Assembly: GCA_903874055.1 (NCBI GenBank)
Contig: CAIQQR010000024.1
Span: 1-48,392, forward strand
DNA from: an uncultured Bacteroidota bacterium
Lineage (GTDB): Bacteria; Bacteroidota; Bacteroidia; Chitinophagales; Chitinophagaceae
DNA: 48,392 bases
Reading direction: 5' to 3'
The notes beneath the pieces are model-generated. The model saw only the letters and a program-made list of their open reading frames with translations. It was not told where the DNA came from and did no database searches. The position numbers and the translations under genes are program-made. Below are positions 25,525-34,848 of this stretch, piece after piece; positions within the stretch are counted from its first letter, which is position 1; each line of letters starts with the position of its first letter.

Positions 25525-27897
25525 TTATTTTACATCCATCTTAATTTGCTGGTAAACTGGGATTCCTTTATTGCTTATTCCTTGTATTGATATTAAAAAG
25601 TTCCCTTTTAAATCGGAAGTAAAAAAGCTAATTTGCTTTGTTTCGTTTCCTTTAATAGAAATTGTAGGATTCCAATATAAAAGGTGTCTAAAGTCGGGTA
25701 ATCTGTTTTCAATTTCATTTTGAGTATCATAAACTGGAGCAGCAAATATCCTATTGGCTTGAAGTCCTTTATAGTCCAAAACAATTGAACTAGGGTCTAA
25801 TTCATAGCCTTCCATTTTACCTTCATAAGTGGTGAAATTTATAATTCCATTGTATTTGTTATTTCCGTCATAATATAGCCTTGAAACTACTTCAAGTTTT
25901 CTGATTTTTAATGGGTCGTAAGTAAGAAATTTATTTACATCATTTATTTTAACACCATCTAAAAGTAATAAAGGCTTTTCTTTAAAAAACTGTTTAGTTG
26001 CTTCATCGTAAACTGATAATTTAAATTTACCATCTGATTTTGTTAAGGATAAAGGCGTCACATATTCCCTAATAACTTCTTCAAGGGTTGCAAATCTGGA
26101 ATAATTATCAAGTAAGTAAACTCTGTCTGCTTTACCATAAAATGCAGTACTATCCGCAATTATAGGATTGAATTGGTTTGTCAAACCAGCGTTATAATAA
26201 TTTTGAACTTGAATATCCCTGTAATTATTATTCAATTCAATTTTATTCAAATTTTCATTAAATAGGTTTGTATTTTTAGAATTATTACGCTCAACATAAA
26301 ATGGATTTTCTAAAGTGAATTTGGATTTATGATAAGGACTGTCTACTTGTAATATTATTTGCCCATCATTGTATATTTTTTTAAACTCAAATACACCAAC
26401 ACCATTTTGATTAATACTTGTTCCTTTGTTTTGAGTAAACTTACTTGGATAAGATATGGAAGCTGTTATTTCATTGTTTTTGTTACTGGTTAGTCCTTTA
26501 TCAAGTTTACCTATAATGATATTACCTGCGATTTCTGGAATATAATGAAATAGGGGTGGTTCATTTGCAAGCACTTGTTCCCAATTAAATTTCCTCCAAC
26601 CATTGGTAAGCATTAAATTATCCATTTCTAAGAAACGGGTAAGGCGAGTGGTGTCAAAATATTTGAAAGGCTGTTCAATTTTTTCGGACAAGTCGGATTG
26701 CAACCATACATAATTTTGAATATTTGTTTCGTTGATGCCTTGTAAAGAATCTATTTTATAAACTGACATCGATAAATTAAGTTGGTCGTTTAGTGCATTA
26801 TTTGATCCTTGTAATTTTAAATTCACTTTTTCTCTTGATCTAAGTTGGTTCACTTCGGTATTAGCTTGAATCAAATTGGTATTTTTAGGGAAATTGAATA
26901 CCAGTCGTTCACTCACGGGCCTTTTGCTGCTATCAAAAAGAGTAATGCTATTAATTCCTTCACCTAAATCTGCATTATTTATAACAATATCACTATTTTT
27001 TCTATTTATTGTAAAAGCCTTTTTTAGGATTCCTCTTGTATGTATTAATAAGAAGACATTTGCGTTTTCATTCATATTATTGAAGACTCCAATGTGAATT
27101 TGATTGTTAATTTTATCTTCAGTGATTGCTAGATGATAGCCTTTTTCTTGAATGCCTGTAATTTCTTTTACATTTTCAATACCATTGCTAGCTATTGTTT
27201 TTAAATTATATTGATGTCCCAATTTTGGAATGAAAATAAAACTTCCAATTCCATCATCACTGGAACTAAATGTGGTTAAAGTATCTTTTTTATCCTCAAT
27301 TAGCCATCCTTTACTTGCTAGTCCTTTCCCGTTTTCTTTAATCAGTTTTATTCCAACTTTATTTTCTATGCCGTTTATCAAACTGCCACTTTCAGGGTAT
27401 ATTGACAATAAATTTGTTTTATTATTAGGCTCAATATTTTTTAATGGAATTTGAGTATTGATAATTTTTATAGGTTTTGAAAAGAAAAATTGAGCATCAA
27501 AATTCTTCATCCAATTGGTGTAAGCCCTCATGGTATAATTTCCACTAGTTAAGTTATTGGGTATTGCTATTGATCCATTGCCCATCCCATTTACCATATT
27601 AACTTTTTCTTGAATCACAGGTTGGTATTGATCGTCCAGAATTTCTACATAACAAATAGTACTTATGTTTAGGGGTGTATTAAAAAGTCCTTCCAAACTA
27701 TAAATTTTAAACCAACACATTTCATTGTTCAAATAAGTATTCTTATCGGTATGTACATATATTTTTTCAAAAAGATGTTTTGAGGCGTAGGTTGTAAGTT
27801 TATTTTGCAGCTCAATATTTTGTACATCCTGAGCATATATTTTGCTTGAAGCAAATAATAAGCAAACTATGAATAAATATATTATCTGTTTTTTCAT
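25525..27897 (-). CDS. Large exported protein with MG2-like and TonB-plug-like segments
   Basis: A 790-residue exported protein. Signal peptide: MKKQIIYLFIVCLLFASSKI then YAQ. Residues ~35-150 contain KIYVHTDKNTYLNNEMCWFK and LTSGNYTMRAYTNWMKN, the first beta-sandwich typical of MG2-bearing (alpha-2-macroglobulin-like) Bacteroidota proteins. Further beta-rich segments follow. Residues ~635-700 (EKPLLLLDGVKIND, IRKLEVVSRLYYDGNNKYNG, IINFTTYEGK) read like the plug domain of a TonB-dependent receptor, but no barrel follows. An upstream TTG at 27921 overlaps the previous gene; ATG 27897, 14 nt past that stop, precedes the signal peptide and is chosen. It is the last gene of the five-gene operon and is convergent with the glycan synthase 9 nt away. 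Function is unknown; a receptor partner or protease-interacting role is possible. Confidence 0.7.
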   Translation of the reverse strand: MKKQIIYLFIVCLLFASSKIYAQDVQNIELQNKLTTYASKHLFEKIYVHTDKNTYLNNEMCWFKIYSLEGLFNTPLNISTICYVEILDDQYQPVIQEKVNMVNGMGNGSIAIPNNLTSGNYTMRAYTNWMKNFDAQFFFSKPIKIINTQIPLKNIEPNNKTNLLSIYPESGSLINGIENKVGIKLIKENGKGLASKGWLIEDKKDTLTTFSSSDDGIGSFIFIPKLGHQYNLKTIASNGIENVKEITGIQEKGYHLAITEDKINNQIHIGVFNNMNENANVFLLIHTRGILKKAFTINRKNSDIVINNADLGEGINSITLFDSSKRPVSERLVFNFPKNTNLIQANTEVNQLRSREKVNLKLQGSNNALNDQLNLSMSVYKIDSLQGINETNIQNYVWLQSDLSEKIEQPFKYFDTTRLTRFLEMDNLMLTNGWRKFNWEQVLANEPPLFHYIPEIAGNIIIGKLDKGLTSNKNNEITASISYPSKFTQNKGTSINQNGVGVFEFKKIYNDGQIILQVDSPYHKSKFTLENPFYVERNNSKNTNLFNENLNKIELNNNYRDIQVQNYYNAGLTNQFNPIIADSTAFYGKADRVYLLDNYSRFATLEEVIREYVTPLSLTKSDGKFKLSVYDEATKQFFKEKPLLLLDGVKINDVNKFLTYDPLKIRKLEVVSRLYYDGNNKYNGIINFTTYEGKMEGYELDPSSIVLDYKGLQANRIFAAPVYDTQNEIENRLPDFRHLLYWNPTISIKGNETKQISFFTSDLKGNFLISIQGISNKGIPVYQQIKMDVK

Positions 27898-27911
27898 TGA
27901 TTTTATCTTAT

Positions 27912-29075
27912 TTATGGCCAAAAGCTTGGTTTAATATTGGAACCCCTTAGTCGGCAATCCACACATTCAGGTGGAGCAGCAAAAAAGCTTATAATAGCAC
28001 CAGTCATTGGATTTGTTTCGGGATAGGTTGGTAATAAGTATAAACCATGTATTTGAATACTATCACTATTATTAGTAATTCTTATTTCATTGCATCCTTG
28101 ATAATAATTCCAATCAGGAACTTGGTTTCTATTTATGAAAATTCTTTTTTCTTGAACATTGCAAACATCAATATAACCAATAACAGGTTCGTTGGCATTG
28201 CTGACACAATGTATATTCCCATTTAAATCGGAAGGTTGTGCGTCAAAAATTGATCCTGTACCTTCGGTGTTCTTTTTCATTCTTTGAAGAAACTCGTATT
28301 TGCCTTTACTGATACTTAATTGTCTTGTGAAAAGGCTGTAGAGTACATTTAATTTCCAAGAATCTTGAGGGATATTTGCAATAGGTAAATTAATTACATT
28401 TTTGCTAAGCGCAACAGTGGTACCTGTCAAAATTTGTGAGGATGGAACTGTTTTCCAACAATAGTATTTACCATAATCAATAGACTTATTGATTGAATCA
28501 TTAAAGTCTACACTATACACAGTACCCTTTGCACTATAGCTTTGTTTATATTTAAGTGCACTTAAATACCCGCTATGAATTTCCCATGTTTCGGAAGTTT
28601 CCCATTGATAGTATTGTGTATTATTGGTGTCATCATGTGTATTTACATACATTTGGACTGCACCATTCTCTCTTTTCCAATTTACACTATCAATTGGAGG
28701 GTTGTAAATTACATTACTAAAATCGGATAGATACACCTTCCCATCTTTAGTTGTAATATTTAATCTATATCTTTTGTTTGCATTTAGATTGAGTCCATTA
28801 ACTGTATAATTTCCATCGCTAACTTCAGTTAATTGTTTACTGGTATTATCCTCGCCCTCCACTTTTATAATGGCACTTTTTTCGTAAACAATATTTTGAA
28901 TTTGCAATCCGGAAGTTCTTGATAAGGTAATATTGGTAGCACCTAGCCCACTATTAATTGCACCTTCAACTACTAAATATCCAGTGGTTGGGCTTGAAAC
29001 AGGGGATATGTATTTTTCTTTGCAAGCAACGAAAAAAAGCAATAATATCAATAAATATGGTATCGTTATTTTCAT
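27912..29075 (-). CDS. DUF4249-family outer-membrane lipoprotein
   Basis: A 387-residue lipoprotein. The signal peptide ends at a lipobox, LLFFVAC (Cys18). The N-terminal part TGYLVVEGAINSGLGATNIT followed by LSRTSGL and the NGLNLNANKRYRLNITTKDGK segment are typical of DUF4249, with Ig-like strands. The C-terminus contains a CVDCRLRG cysteine pair near the end, in the position where these proteins often end with a short Cys-containing tail. DUF4249 genes usually sit beside a TonB-dependent receptor, and the protein is thought to cap or assist the receptor in a way comparable to SusD; that role is inferred. It starts 5 nt after the receptor stop. Confidence 0.85.
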   Translation of the reverse strand: MKITIPYLLILLLFFVACKEKYISPVSSPTTGYLVVEGAINSGLGATNITLSRTSGLQIQNIVYEKSAIIKVEGEDNTSKQLTEVSDGNYTVNGLNLNANKRYRLNITTKDGKVYLSDFSNVIYNPPIDSVNWKRENGAVQMYVNTHDDTNNTQYYQWETSETWEIHSGYLSALKYKQSYSAKGTVYSVDFNDSINKSIDYGKYYCWKTVPSSQILTGTTVALSKNVINLPIANIPQDSWKLNVLYSLFTRQLSISKGKYEFLQRMKKNTEGTGSIFDAQPSDLNGNIHCVSNANEPVIGYIDVCNVQEKRIFINRNQVPDWNYYQGCNEIRITNNSDSIQIHGLYLLPTYPETNPMTGAIISFFAAPPECVDCRLRGSNIKPSFWP

Positions 29076-29080
29076 TGTAC

Positions 29081-31846
29081 TTATTTGAATGCAATATTTA
29101 AATTAATGTAAGGAATAGCATTTCCAAAAATGGAAAGTTTATATCCATTAACCGCTCCATTTTCAGATACATAATAAACTGAGTATGGATTTTTACGTCC
29201 AGTTAAATTGTAAACACCAATGGACCAGCTATTATGTGTTAACTGATGTACCTTATGATTACCTTCAATATTCATTGAAAAATCTGTTCTAAAATAATCA
29301 GGGATTCTATAGGCATTTCTATCTGCATACAATGTACGCATGGATCCTCCATAAGAAAATACCCCTATTGGCAAAGTGATGGGTCTGCCAGTACTATAAT
29401 TGCCATTCATTGAAATGCTAAATCGATGACTAAATTTATAATTGGCAACAATAGTTACATCATTGGGTTTGTCGTAATTAGAAGGGTAGTAATTGCCATG
29501 ATTTATGATGTCACCTGCTGTTGGGTCATCCATTTTAAGCAATACCCTAGACCATGTATAGCTAATCCATCCATTTAATTTCCCCGCAATTTTTTTTACT
29601 AGTAATTCAGCGCCATAAGCCTTCCCTTTGGTTTCAATCACATCGGTTTCAATATGATGATTCATTACAAGTACAGCTCCACTTTTATAGTCTAAATAAT
29701 TATTAATGTTTTTGTAATACACTTCTAAGGAAGTTTCAATCGTGTTTGATTTTAAGTTTTTATAAACCCCTAATGAAATTTGATCACCAGTTTGTGGCTT
29801 AATGTTTGGGTCACTCAATTTCCAAATATCAGTAGGAGCCATGGCAGTGGTATTGGATAGAGAATGTATAAATTGTTGCTGTGTATTATAACCTGCTTTT
29901 AAGGATAAGGTTTCATCAATTACATACCTTAAACCAAGTCTGTATTCAGGTCCGCCATAGGTCTTAACTATTTTTCCATCTGGATAACTTACTGTTTTTA
30001 AAATGCTTTCAGCTGTTCTCGGAACGTTGTTTGGATAGGTATTAACATTTTGAGCGCCTAAACTATTGAACATGGATAATCTTAATCCAGCGTCTAATTT
30101 TAATTTGCTTGAAATAGTATAATGATCGGTTAGGTATAAAGCAGATTCAGCCGCTTTTTCTGCATTAATTACATCTCTAACAACCAAAGATGTAGCACCT
30201 AAGGGCTCATAAGTGCCTGGGTGAAGTAAATAATAAAGGCTACTAAAACCATATTCAATGCTATGTTTATTATTATAGTTATAATTAAAATTTGCTCTTA
30301 AATAGGACTGATTGATGTCAAATCCAACCTGGTAGGCAGAAATTGGAAGATGTTGACTATTTATTTCATATGCGTATTGATCGTTACCAATGGCAAAAGT
30401 AGCGTTTAATTTATTATTGAATATATGTCTCCATTTTACCGAAATATTTTTATTACTATATCCATAAGCAGTGTCACTGTTTAAATTAAAATGATCCTTG
30501 CTTAAATAAGTTGTTAGATAAAGAGTATTGTTTTTATCAATTTGGTGATTCACAATTAAATTGACATCATAAAAATCTGCTTTACTATTTTTATATTGAT
30601 CGGGTAATAAATTAAACAACCAATTGGAATAAGTGCTTCTTCCTCCTAAAATAAATGAAGATTTGTCTTTAATAATGGGACCTTCTAAATTCACTCTACT
30701 TGTTAATAGCCCAATGCCTGCTGATCCTGTATATTCTTTTTTATTTCCTTCTCTACTATTAATATCTAATACCGATGAAAGTCTTCCTCCAAAATTTGCT
30801 GGGATACTACTTTTGTAGAGTTCAATATTGTTGATTAATTCAGGATTGAATGCCGAGAACATTCCAAAAAAGTGGGTTGGATTAAATATGGTAGCTTCAT
30901 TAAATAAAATTAAATTTTGATCTGAAGCGCCGCCTCGAATATTTAAACCTGTACTTGCTTCGCCTACTGTTTTAACGCCAGGTAAAGTAGTAACAGCTCT
31001 CAAAACATCAGCCTCTCCAAATACAACGGGTACTTGTTTCACCGATTTTATATCCAATTTTTGAACCCCCATAATAGTGCCTCTAACATTGCTCATTTTT
31101 TGGGAAGATATCACTACTTTTTTCAAGGACATGATGCTGTTTATTGCTTCCATGTTCATTTTGCCGTCACTGTATAAATTAACCTGCCTTTTTATGTCAC
31201 GCATCCCTAAACTTTGCACATTTAAAATATGTTTCCCTTTGGGAAGTGAAATTGAATAGTAACCATTTTGATCACTTGTAACCCCAATTCTTGGTTGATC
31301 AATATAAATTGATGCACCAGCAACAGGTTCACCCGTTTTCACATCTTTTATATAACCAGCAATGGTAACAATAGGGTGCTGTCCTGCTTGAGCTCTATCG
31401 CCAATTTCATACATCTTTTTGTCTGTTAATGTAGCCTGAGTATTTATTTCTTCATTGGAAAGAAAGCCAGTATCCGTTGCTATTACCAAAACGGAATTTA
31501 TTTTTCCGGTAAAATAATCATTGGGTATTTGTGTGACTAAATTAACTCCATAAGATAAAAAAATATGTGCTTGTTGGTCAATGCTAAAGAATAGATTTTT
31601 TGGAATGAAGATGGTATTTAAAATCTTTCCAATGCTTATTTTATTTTGTGTGTAGTTAATAGATTCTTTCGTCAATTGATTTGCATCAAAGAAAAATCGA
31701 AATTCAGATTGTTTTTCAATTTGTTGAATTATATCATAAATACTTCCATTTTGAACATTGATATCTACTTTGGCACTAGTATCTGATTGGGCTTTAGCTG
31801 TTATTACAATTAAGAATAGCGATAAGAATACAATTAGTTGTTTCAT
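29081..31846 (-). CDS. TonB-dependent outer-membrane receptor with STN and CarboxypepD_reg domains
   Basis: A 921-residue TonB-dependent transporter. Signal peptide: MKQLIVFLSLFLIVITAKAQ. Residues ~25-100 form a secretin/TonB short N-terminal (STN) domain (VDINVQNGSIYDIIQQIEKQ, FRFFFDANQL). Residues ~160-235 are a carboxypeptidase-regulatory-like Ig domain (IAGYIKDVKTGEPVAGASIY). The plug follows (~255-370: VVFGEADVLRAVTTLPGV, GLNIRGGASDQNLILFNEA, FGGRLSSVLDINSREGNKKE), then a 22-strand-type barrel ending in AFK. It imports large ligands using proton-motive force. An STN domain in Bacteroidota often goes with signalling to an anti-sigma factor, but no sigma/anti-sigma pair is seen in this window. 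The substrate is unknown. Gaps to neighbours are 2 nt upstream and 5 nt downstream. Confidence 0.92.
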   Translation of the reverse strand: MKQLIVFLSLFLIVITAKAQSDTSAKVDINVQNGSIYDIIQQIEKQSEFRFFFDANQLTKESINYTQNKISIGKILNTIFIPKNLFFSIDQQAHIFLSYGVNLVTQIPNDYFTGKINSVLVIATDTGFLSNEEINTQATLTDKKMYEIGDRAQAGQHPIVTIAGYIKDVKTGEPVAGASIYIDQPRIGVTSDQNGYYSISLPKGKHILNVQSLGMRDIKRQVNLYSDGKMNMEAINSIMSLKKVVISSQKMSNVRGTIMGVQKLDIKSVKQVPVVFGEADVLRAVTTLPGVKTVGEASTGLNIRGGASDQNLILFNEATIFNPTHFFGMFSAFNPELINNIELYKSSIPANFGGRLSSVLDINSREGNKKEYTGSAGIGLLTSRVNLEGPIIKDKSSFILGGRSTYSNWLFNLLPDQYKNSKADFYDVNLIVNHQIDKNNTLYLTTYLSKDHFNLNSDTAYGYSNKNISVKWRHIFNNKLNATFAIGNDQYAYEINSQHLPISAYQVGFDINQSYLRANFNYNYNNKHSIEYGFSSLYYLLHPGTYEPLGATSLVVRDVINAEKAAESALYLTDHYTISSKLKLDAGLRLSMFNSLGAQNVNTYPNNVPRTAESILKTVSYPDGKIVKTYGGPEYRLGLRYVIDETLSLKAGYNTQQQFIHSLSNTTAMAPTDIWKLSDPNIKPQTGDQISLGVYKNLKSNTIETSLEVYYKNINNYLDYKSGAVLVMNHHIETDVIETKGKAYGAELLVKKIAGKLNGWISYTWSRVLLKMDDPTAGDIINHGNYYPSNYDKPNDVTIVANYKFSHRFSISMNGNYSTGRPITLPIGVFSYGGSMRTLYADRNAYRIPDYFRTDFSMNIEGNHKVHQLTHNSWSIGVYNLTGRKNPYSVYYVSENGAVNGYKLSIFGNAIPYINLNIAFK

Positions 31847-31848
31847 TT

Positions 31849-32580
31849 TTATTGCGCTATTTTATTGTAATGGCTAACTAAAGAAGTTAACATAAAATCT
31901 TTATCTCTATTATAATTGAGTTTTTCTTTTTTTGCAAATTGATTTAACTCTTTTGAATAAGGCTCAAGAATAGTATAAACAGATTTCTTGTTATTGATTT
32001 CAAAAAATTGACCTTCTTTTTTTATAAAATAGTTAGTTGTTATTTCAAATAAGGTAGACAACTCATTGTTATTGGTATATTTTTCTTTGATTTGCTTAGT
32101 TTCTTTCTTATACAGGGTTGCTTTTCCCTCACTTAATATTTGATAAAATCCAGTTGCGATATTTACTTTCTTCAATTCATTTTTTTCAATTCTTTCGAAT
32201 TGATCTTCTAAAATGGTAAATGATTTTAGTTTTTCATTTATCAATTGAATTCTGTGCGTACTATCCTGAAGTACTATGCAATCTGCAACTTCATCATAAA
32301 GCAAGTCCACGTCTTTAAATAAGACACCGTCGTAAAGTATACTTCCTTTGTTAAGTGCATTTATTTTAAAGTAGGGGTGGCCATCCGCAAAAGAAACAGT
32401 ATAGCCAGGATATTGAACCCCATTGAATTTGGCAGCCTGCTCACCAATATTATTATAGTAAACCTGTAAAGTATTTTCAATGGCTGCCTTTAATAAAATA
32501 CTGTCCTTGTTACTATTTTGAGCATGGGATAATGTGCTAAAAAAGATAATAATGAAAACAATTGAAAATATTTTATTCAT
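31849..32580 (-). CDS. Exported protein of unknown function in TonB operon
   Basis: I do not recognise a named family. The 243-residue protein has a clear signal peptide (MNKIFSIVFIIIFFSTLSHA, then QNSN), so it is periplasmic or surface-located. The mature part is Lys/Glu-rich with mixed alpha/beta pattern: YPGYTVSFADGHPYFKINAL and LYDGVLFKDVDLLYDEVADC look like short beta repeats, and the C-terminal half (EITTNYFIKKEGQFFEINNK, ILEPYSKELNQFAKKEKLNY) is more helical. It lies 2 nt after the amidohydrolase stop and 2 nt before the TonB-receptor start, so it belongs to the operon. Its place before the receptor suggests an accessory exported component. Confidence 0.72.
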   Translation of the reverse strand: MNKIFSIVFIIIFFSTLSHAQNSNKDSILLKAAIENTLQVYYNNIGEQAAKFNGVQYPGYTVSFADGHPYFKINALNKGSILYDGVLFKDVDLLYDEVADCIVLQDSTHRIQLINEKLKSFTILEDQFERIEKNELKKVNIATGFYQILSEGKATLYKKETKQIKEKYTNNNELSTLFEITTNYFIKKEGQFFEINNKKSVYTILEPYSKELNQFAKKEKLNYNRDKDFMLTSLVSHYNKIAQ

Positions 32581-32582
32581 TA

Positions 32583-33866
32583 CTAGTTGTTTTTATAAAC
32601 CACTCCGTTTTTCATTACAAATTGTACTTGTTCCAATGTGCTAATTTCGTCAATAGGATTGTTAGCAACAGCAATGATGTCTGCTTTTTTACCAGCTTTA
32701 ATGGATCCAGTTTTTTCTTTAATCCCAATTAAATCTGCTGCATTAATAGTAGCTGCTTGAATGGCACCCATTGGGGATAGTCCAAAACGGGTCATCCATT
32801 TAAATTGTCTTGCGTTCCAACCATGTGGGTAAACACCAGCATCTGTTCCAAAAGCAATTTTAACGCCTGCTTCCACTGCTTTTTGGAAATTCTCTCTTTG
32901 TAATTTACCAACCATTTTTTCCTTGTTAATAATTTTATCAGGGTATCCAAGTTTTGAATATTCAGACAAAATATATTCATCATCATACACATCAGATACT
33001 AAATAAGTTCCTTTTGCTTTCATTAATTGTATTCCTTCTGCATCTACCAAACTTCCATGTTCAATGGAGGCTACGCCTGCTTTTACCGCCATTTTAATTG
33101 CTTCTGCTCCGTGCGCATGTGCAGCTGCTTTTTTACCCCACATTTTTGCCTCGCTTACAATGGCATCCATTTCTTCTTGTGAATACTGAGGACCACCCAC
33201 ACTTTCCTCTTCACTCAAAACACCAGCACTTGCTCCAAACTTAATGACATCTGCGCCATTCTTTACATTAAAACGAACCTGCGCTCTCACTGCATCCACG
33301 CCATTGGCAACTCCTGACATACCTTTGGGTGCATTGAATTCTAAATAAGGAGAGAATCCATTTAAGTCACCATGACTACCAGTTGATCCAATAAACATAG
33401 TAGCTGCATACATATTGGGTCCAACAATATCACCATTGTTAATTGCATTTCTTAATGCAATATCCACAAGGCCAGCCGAACCTAAATCTCTTACCGAAGT
33501 AAAACCGGCTTCTAAAGTTTTCTTTGCATAAATGTGCGCAATAATAGCAACGTCAACAGGTGTTTTTCTAAAAATGTCTGCATAATAATCACCACCTGGT
33601 TGACTGGTAATATGCGTGTGACAGTCAATTAAACCAGGCAACACAGTATATTTTGATAGATCAATAATAGTGGCTTCTTTAGGAATATTTATTTTATTAG
33701 CGACTTGAATAATACTATCATTTCTAACCCAAATCATTTGATTTAATAAAACGGTTCCGTTTTCTACATCAATTAATTTTCCAGCTTTAATTATGGTGGA
33801 TTTATTTTGGCAAAAACCAATAGTTGCAAATAATAATAGTATACTAGTTGTTATAAATTTTCTCAT
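32583..33866 (-). CDS. Exported amidohydrolase (imidazolonepropionase/Xaa-Pro-dipeptidase-like)
   Basis: A 427-residue metal-dependent hydrolase with a signal peptide (MRKFITTSILLLFATIGFCQ), so it acts outside the cytoplasm. The full binuclear amidohydrolase metal set is visible: HTH at His83/His85 after LPGLIDC, a carboxylatable Lys209 in VIKFGAS, His250/His252 in AAHAHG, His270 in SIEHGS, and Asp342 in FGTDAGV. The C-terminal ADIIAVANNPIDEISTLEQV closes the small beta-sandwich of the superfamily. Relatives hydrolyse dipeptides, cyclic imides or imidazolones; the substrate cannot be read. It is the first gene of the five-gene operon, so the operon probably handles an amide-bonded nutrient taken up by the receptor. 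I see no clear TAnnTTTG box upstream. Confidence 0.9.
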   Translation of the reverse strand: MRKFITTSILLLFATIGFCQNKSTIIKAGKLIDVENGTVLLNQMIWVRNDSIIQVANKINIPKEATIIDLSKYTVLPGLIDCHTHITSQPGGDYYADIFRKTPVDVAIIAHIYAKKTLEAGFTSVRDLGSAGLVDIALRNAINNGDIVGPNMYAATMFIGSTGSHGDLNGFSPYLEFNAPKGMSGVANGVDAVRAQVRFNVKNGADVIKFGASAGVLSEEESVGGPQYSQEEMDAIVSEAKMWGKKAAAHAHGAEAIKMAVKAGVASIEHGSLVDAEGIQLMKAKGTYLVSDVYDDEYILSEYSKLGYPDKIINKEKMVGKLQRENFQKAVEAGVKIAFGTDAGVYPHGWNARQFKWMTRFGLSPMGAIQAATINAADLIGIKEKTGSIKAGKKADIIAVANNPIDEISTLEQVQFVMKNGVVYKNN

Positions 33867-33952
33867 TTTTAATTTGTTATGAACTTCCTAAGCTATTTAA
33901 TTTTATTGATATTTTTAACCTAAATACATAAGCATTCATTTATTGTTAATGA

Positions 33953-33982
33953 TTTGTGTATATCAAATGCAGCTTATCTTTG
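33953..33982 (+). promoter_or_regulatory. Promoter of the SDR gene (TTTG-N18-TATCTTTG)
   Basis: TTTG at 33953-33956 and TATCTTTG at 33975-33982 are separated by 18 nt, the most complete Bacteroidota primary-sigma promoter in the window. Transcription would start near 33988, about 20 nt before ATG 34009. Confidence 0.7.
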
Positions 33983-34008
33983 TAGTTCATTACATTAAAT
34001 AATTTTTT

Positions 34009-34848
34009 ATGAATAAAGTATGGTTTATTACAGGTTGTTCAACAGGTTTTGGACGTTACCTTGCAATAGAGGCATTGGCGAAGGGTTATTTAGTAATAGT
34101 GGCTGCGCGTAACCCCAATGATGTGAAGGATATTGTTGCTAACTATGCAAATACTTCATTGGTGGTAAAGTTGGATGTAACTGTACCAGCACAAATCACT
34201 TCATCGGTTAACGAAGCAATTGAAAAGTTTGGTAAAATTGATGTTTTAGTCAATAATGCGGGCATTGGATATTTTGGAGCTATTGAAGAAAGTGAAGAGG
34301 CCGAAGTACGCCGTATGTTTGAAATAAATGTTTTTGGATTAGCGCATATGACACAAGCAGTTTTACCAATTATGCGTAAACAAAGAAGTGGTCATATTTT
34401 AAATATTGCATCCATTGGTGGATTGCGTTCATTCCCAGGTGTTGGTTTTTACAATGCCACAAAATACGCAGTTGACGGTTTAAGTGAGTCATTGAGTAAA
34501 GAAGTGGCGCCTTTGGGAATTAAAGTGACTATTGTTGCACCGAGTGGATTTAGAACAGATTGGGCGGGTCGTTCGGCAAATGATAGCAAAATTGTTATTG
34601 ATGATTATGCTACCACTGCAGGAAAAAATAAAGGAGATATAAGGGGGTATAGTGGAAATCAGCCAGGCGACCCAGTTCGTGCAGCAAAGGCTATGATTCA
34701 AGTAGTAGAAACTGAAAATCCCCCATTGCGTTTATTATTAGGGGCAGCTGCCTTAAAAGGAGCAAGAATAAAGATAGAAGAACTTAAGCATGATTTTGAT
34801 ACCTGGGCAGCCGTAAGTGAGGGTGCAGATTTTCCTAAGGAATCGTAA
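34009..34848 (+). CDS. Short-chain dehydrogenase/reductase (classical SDR)
   Basis: A 279-residue NAD(P)-dependent oxidoreductase. The cofactor loop TGCSTGFG is at residues 8-15, LDVTVP is the adenine-pocket segment, and VLVNNAGIG with NVFG follows. The catalytic Ser-Tyr-Lys set reads NIASIGG plus GFYNATKYAVDGLSESLS (YxxxK). Basic AARN after the second strand hints at NADP(H). It matches the large oxidoreductase/DUF-type subgroup often found alone in Bacteroidota; the substrate is unknown. It has its own promoter and is convergent with the DUF2752 gene, whose 3' end it overlaps by 14 nt. Confidence 0.9.
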   Translation: MNKVWFITGCSTGFGRYLAIEALAKGYLVIVAARNPNDVKDIVANYANTSLVVKLDVTVPAQITSSVNEAIEKFGKIDVLVNNAGIGYFGAIEESEEAEVRRMFEINVFGLAHMTQAVLPIMRKQRSGHILNIASIGGLRSFPGVGFYNATKYAVDGLSESLSKEVAPLGIKVTIVAPSGFRTDWAGRSANDSKIVIDDYATTAGKNKGDIRGYSGNQPGDPVRAAKAMIQVVETENPPLRLLLGAAALKGARIKIEELKHDFDTWAAVSEGADFPKES

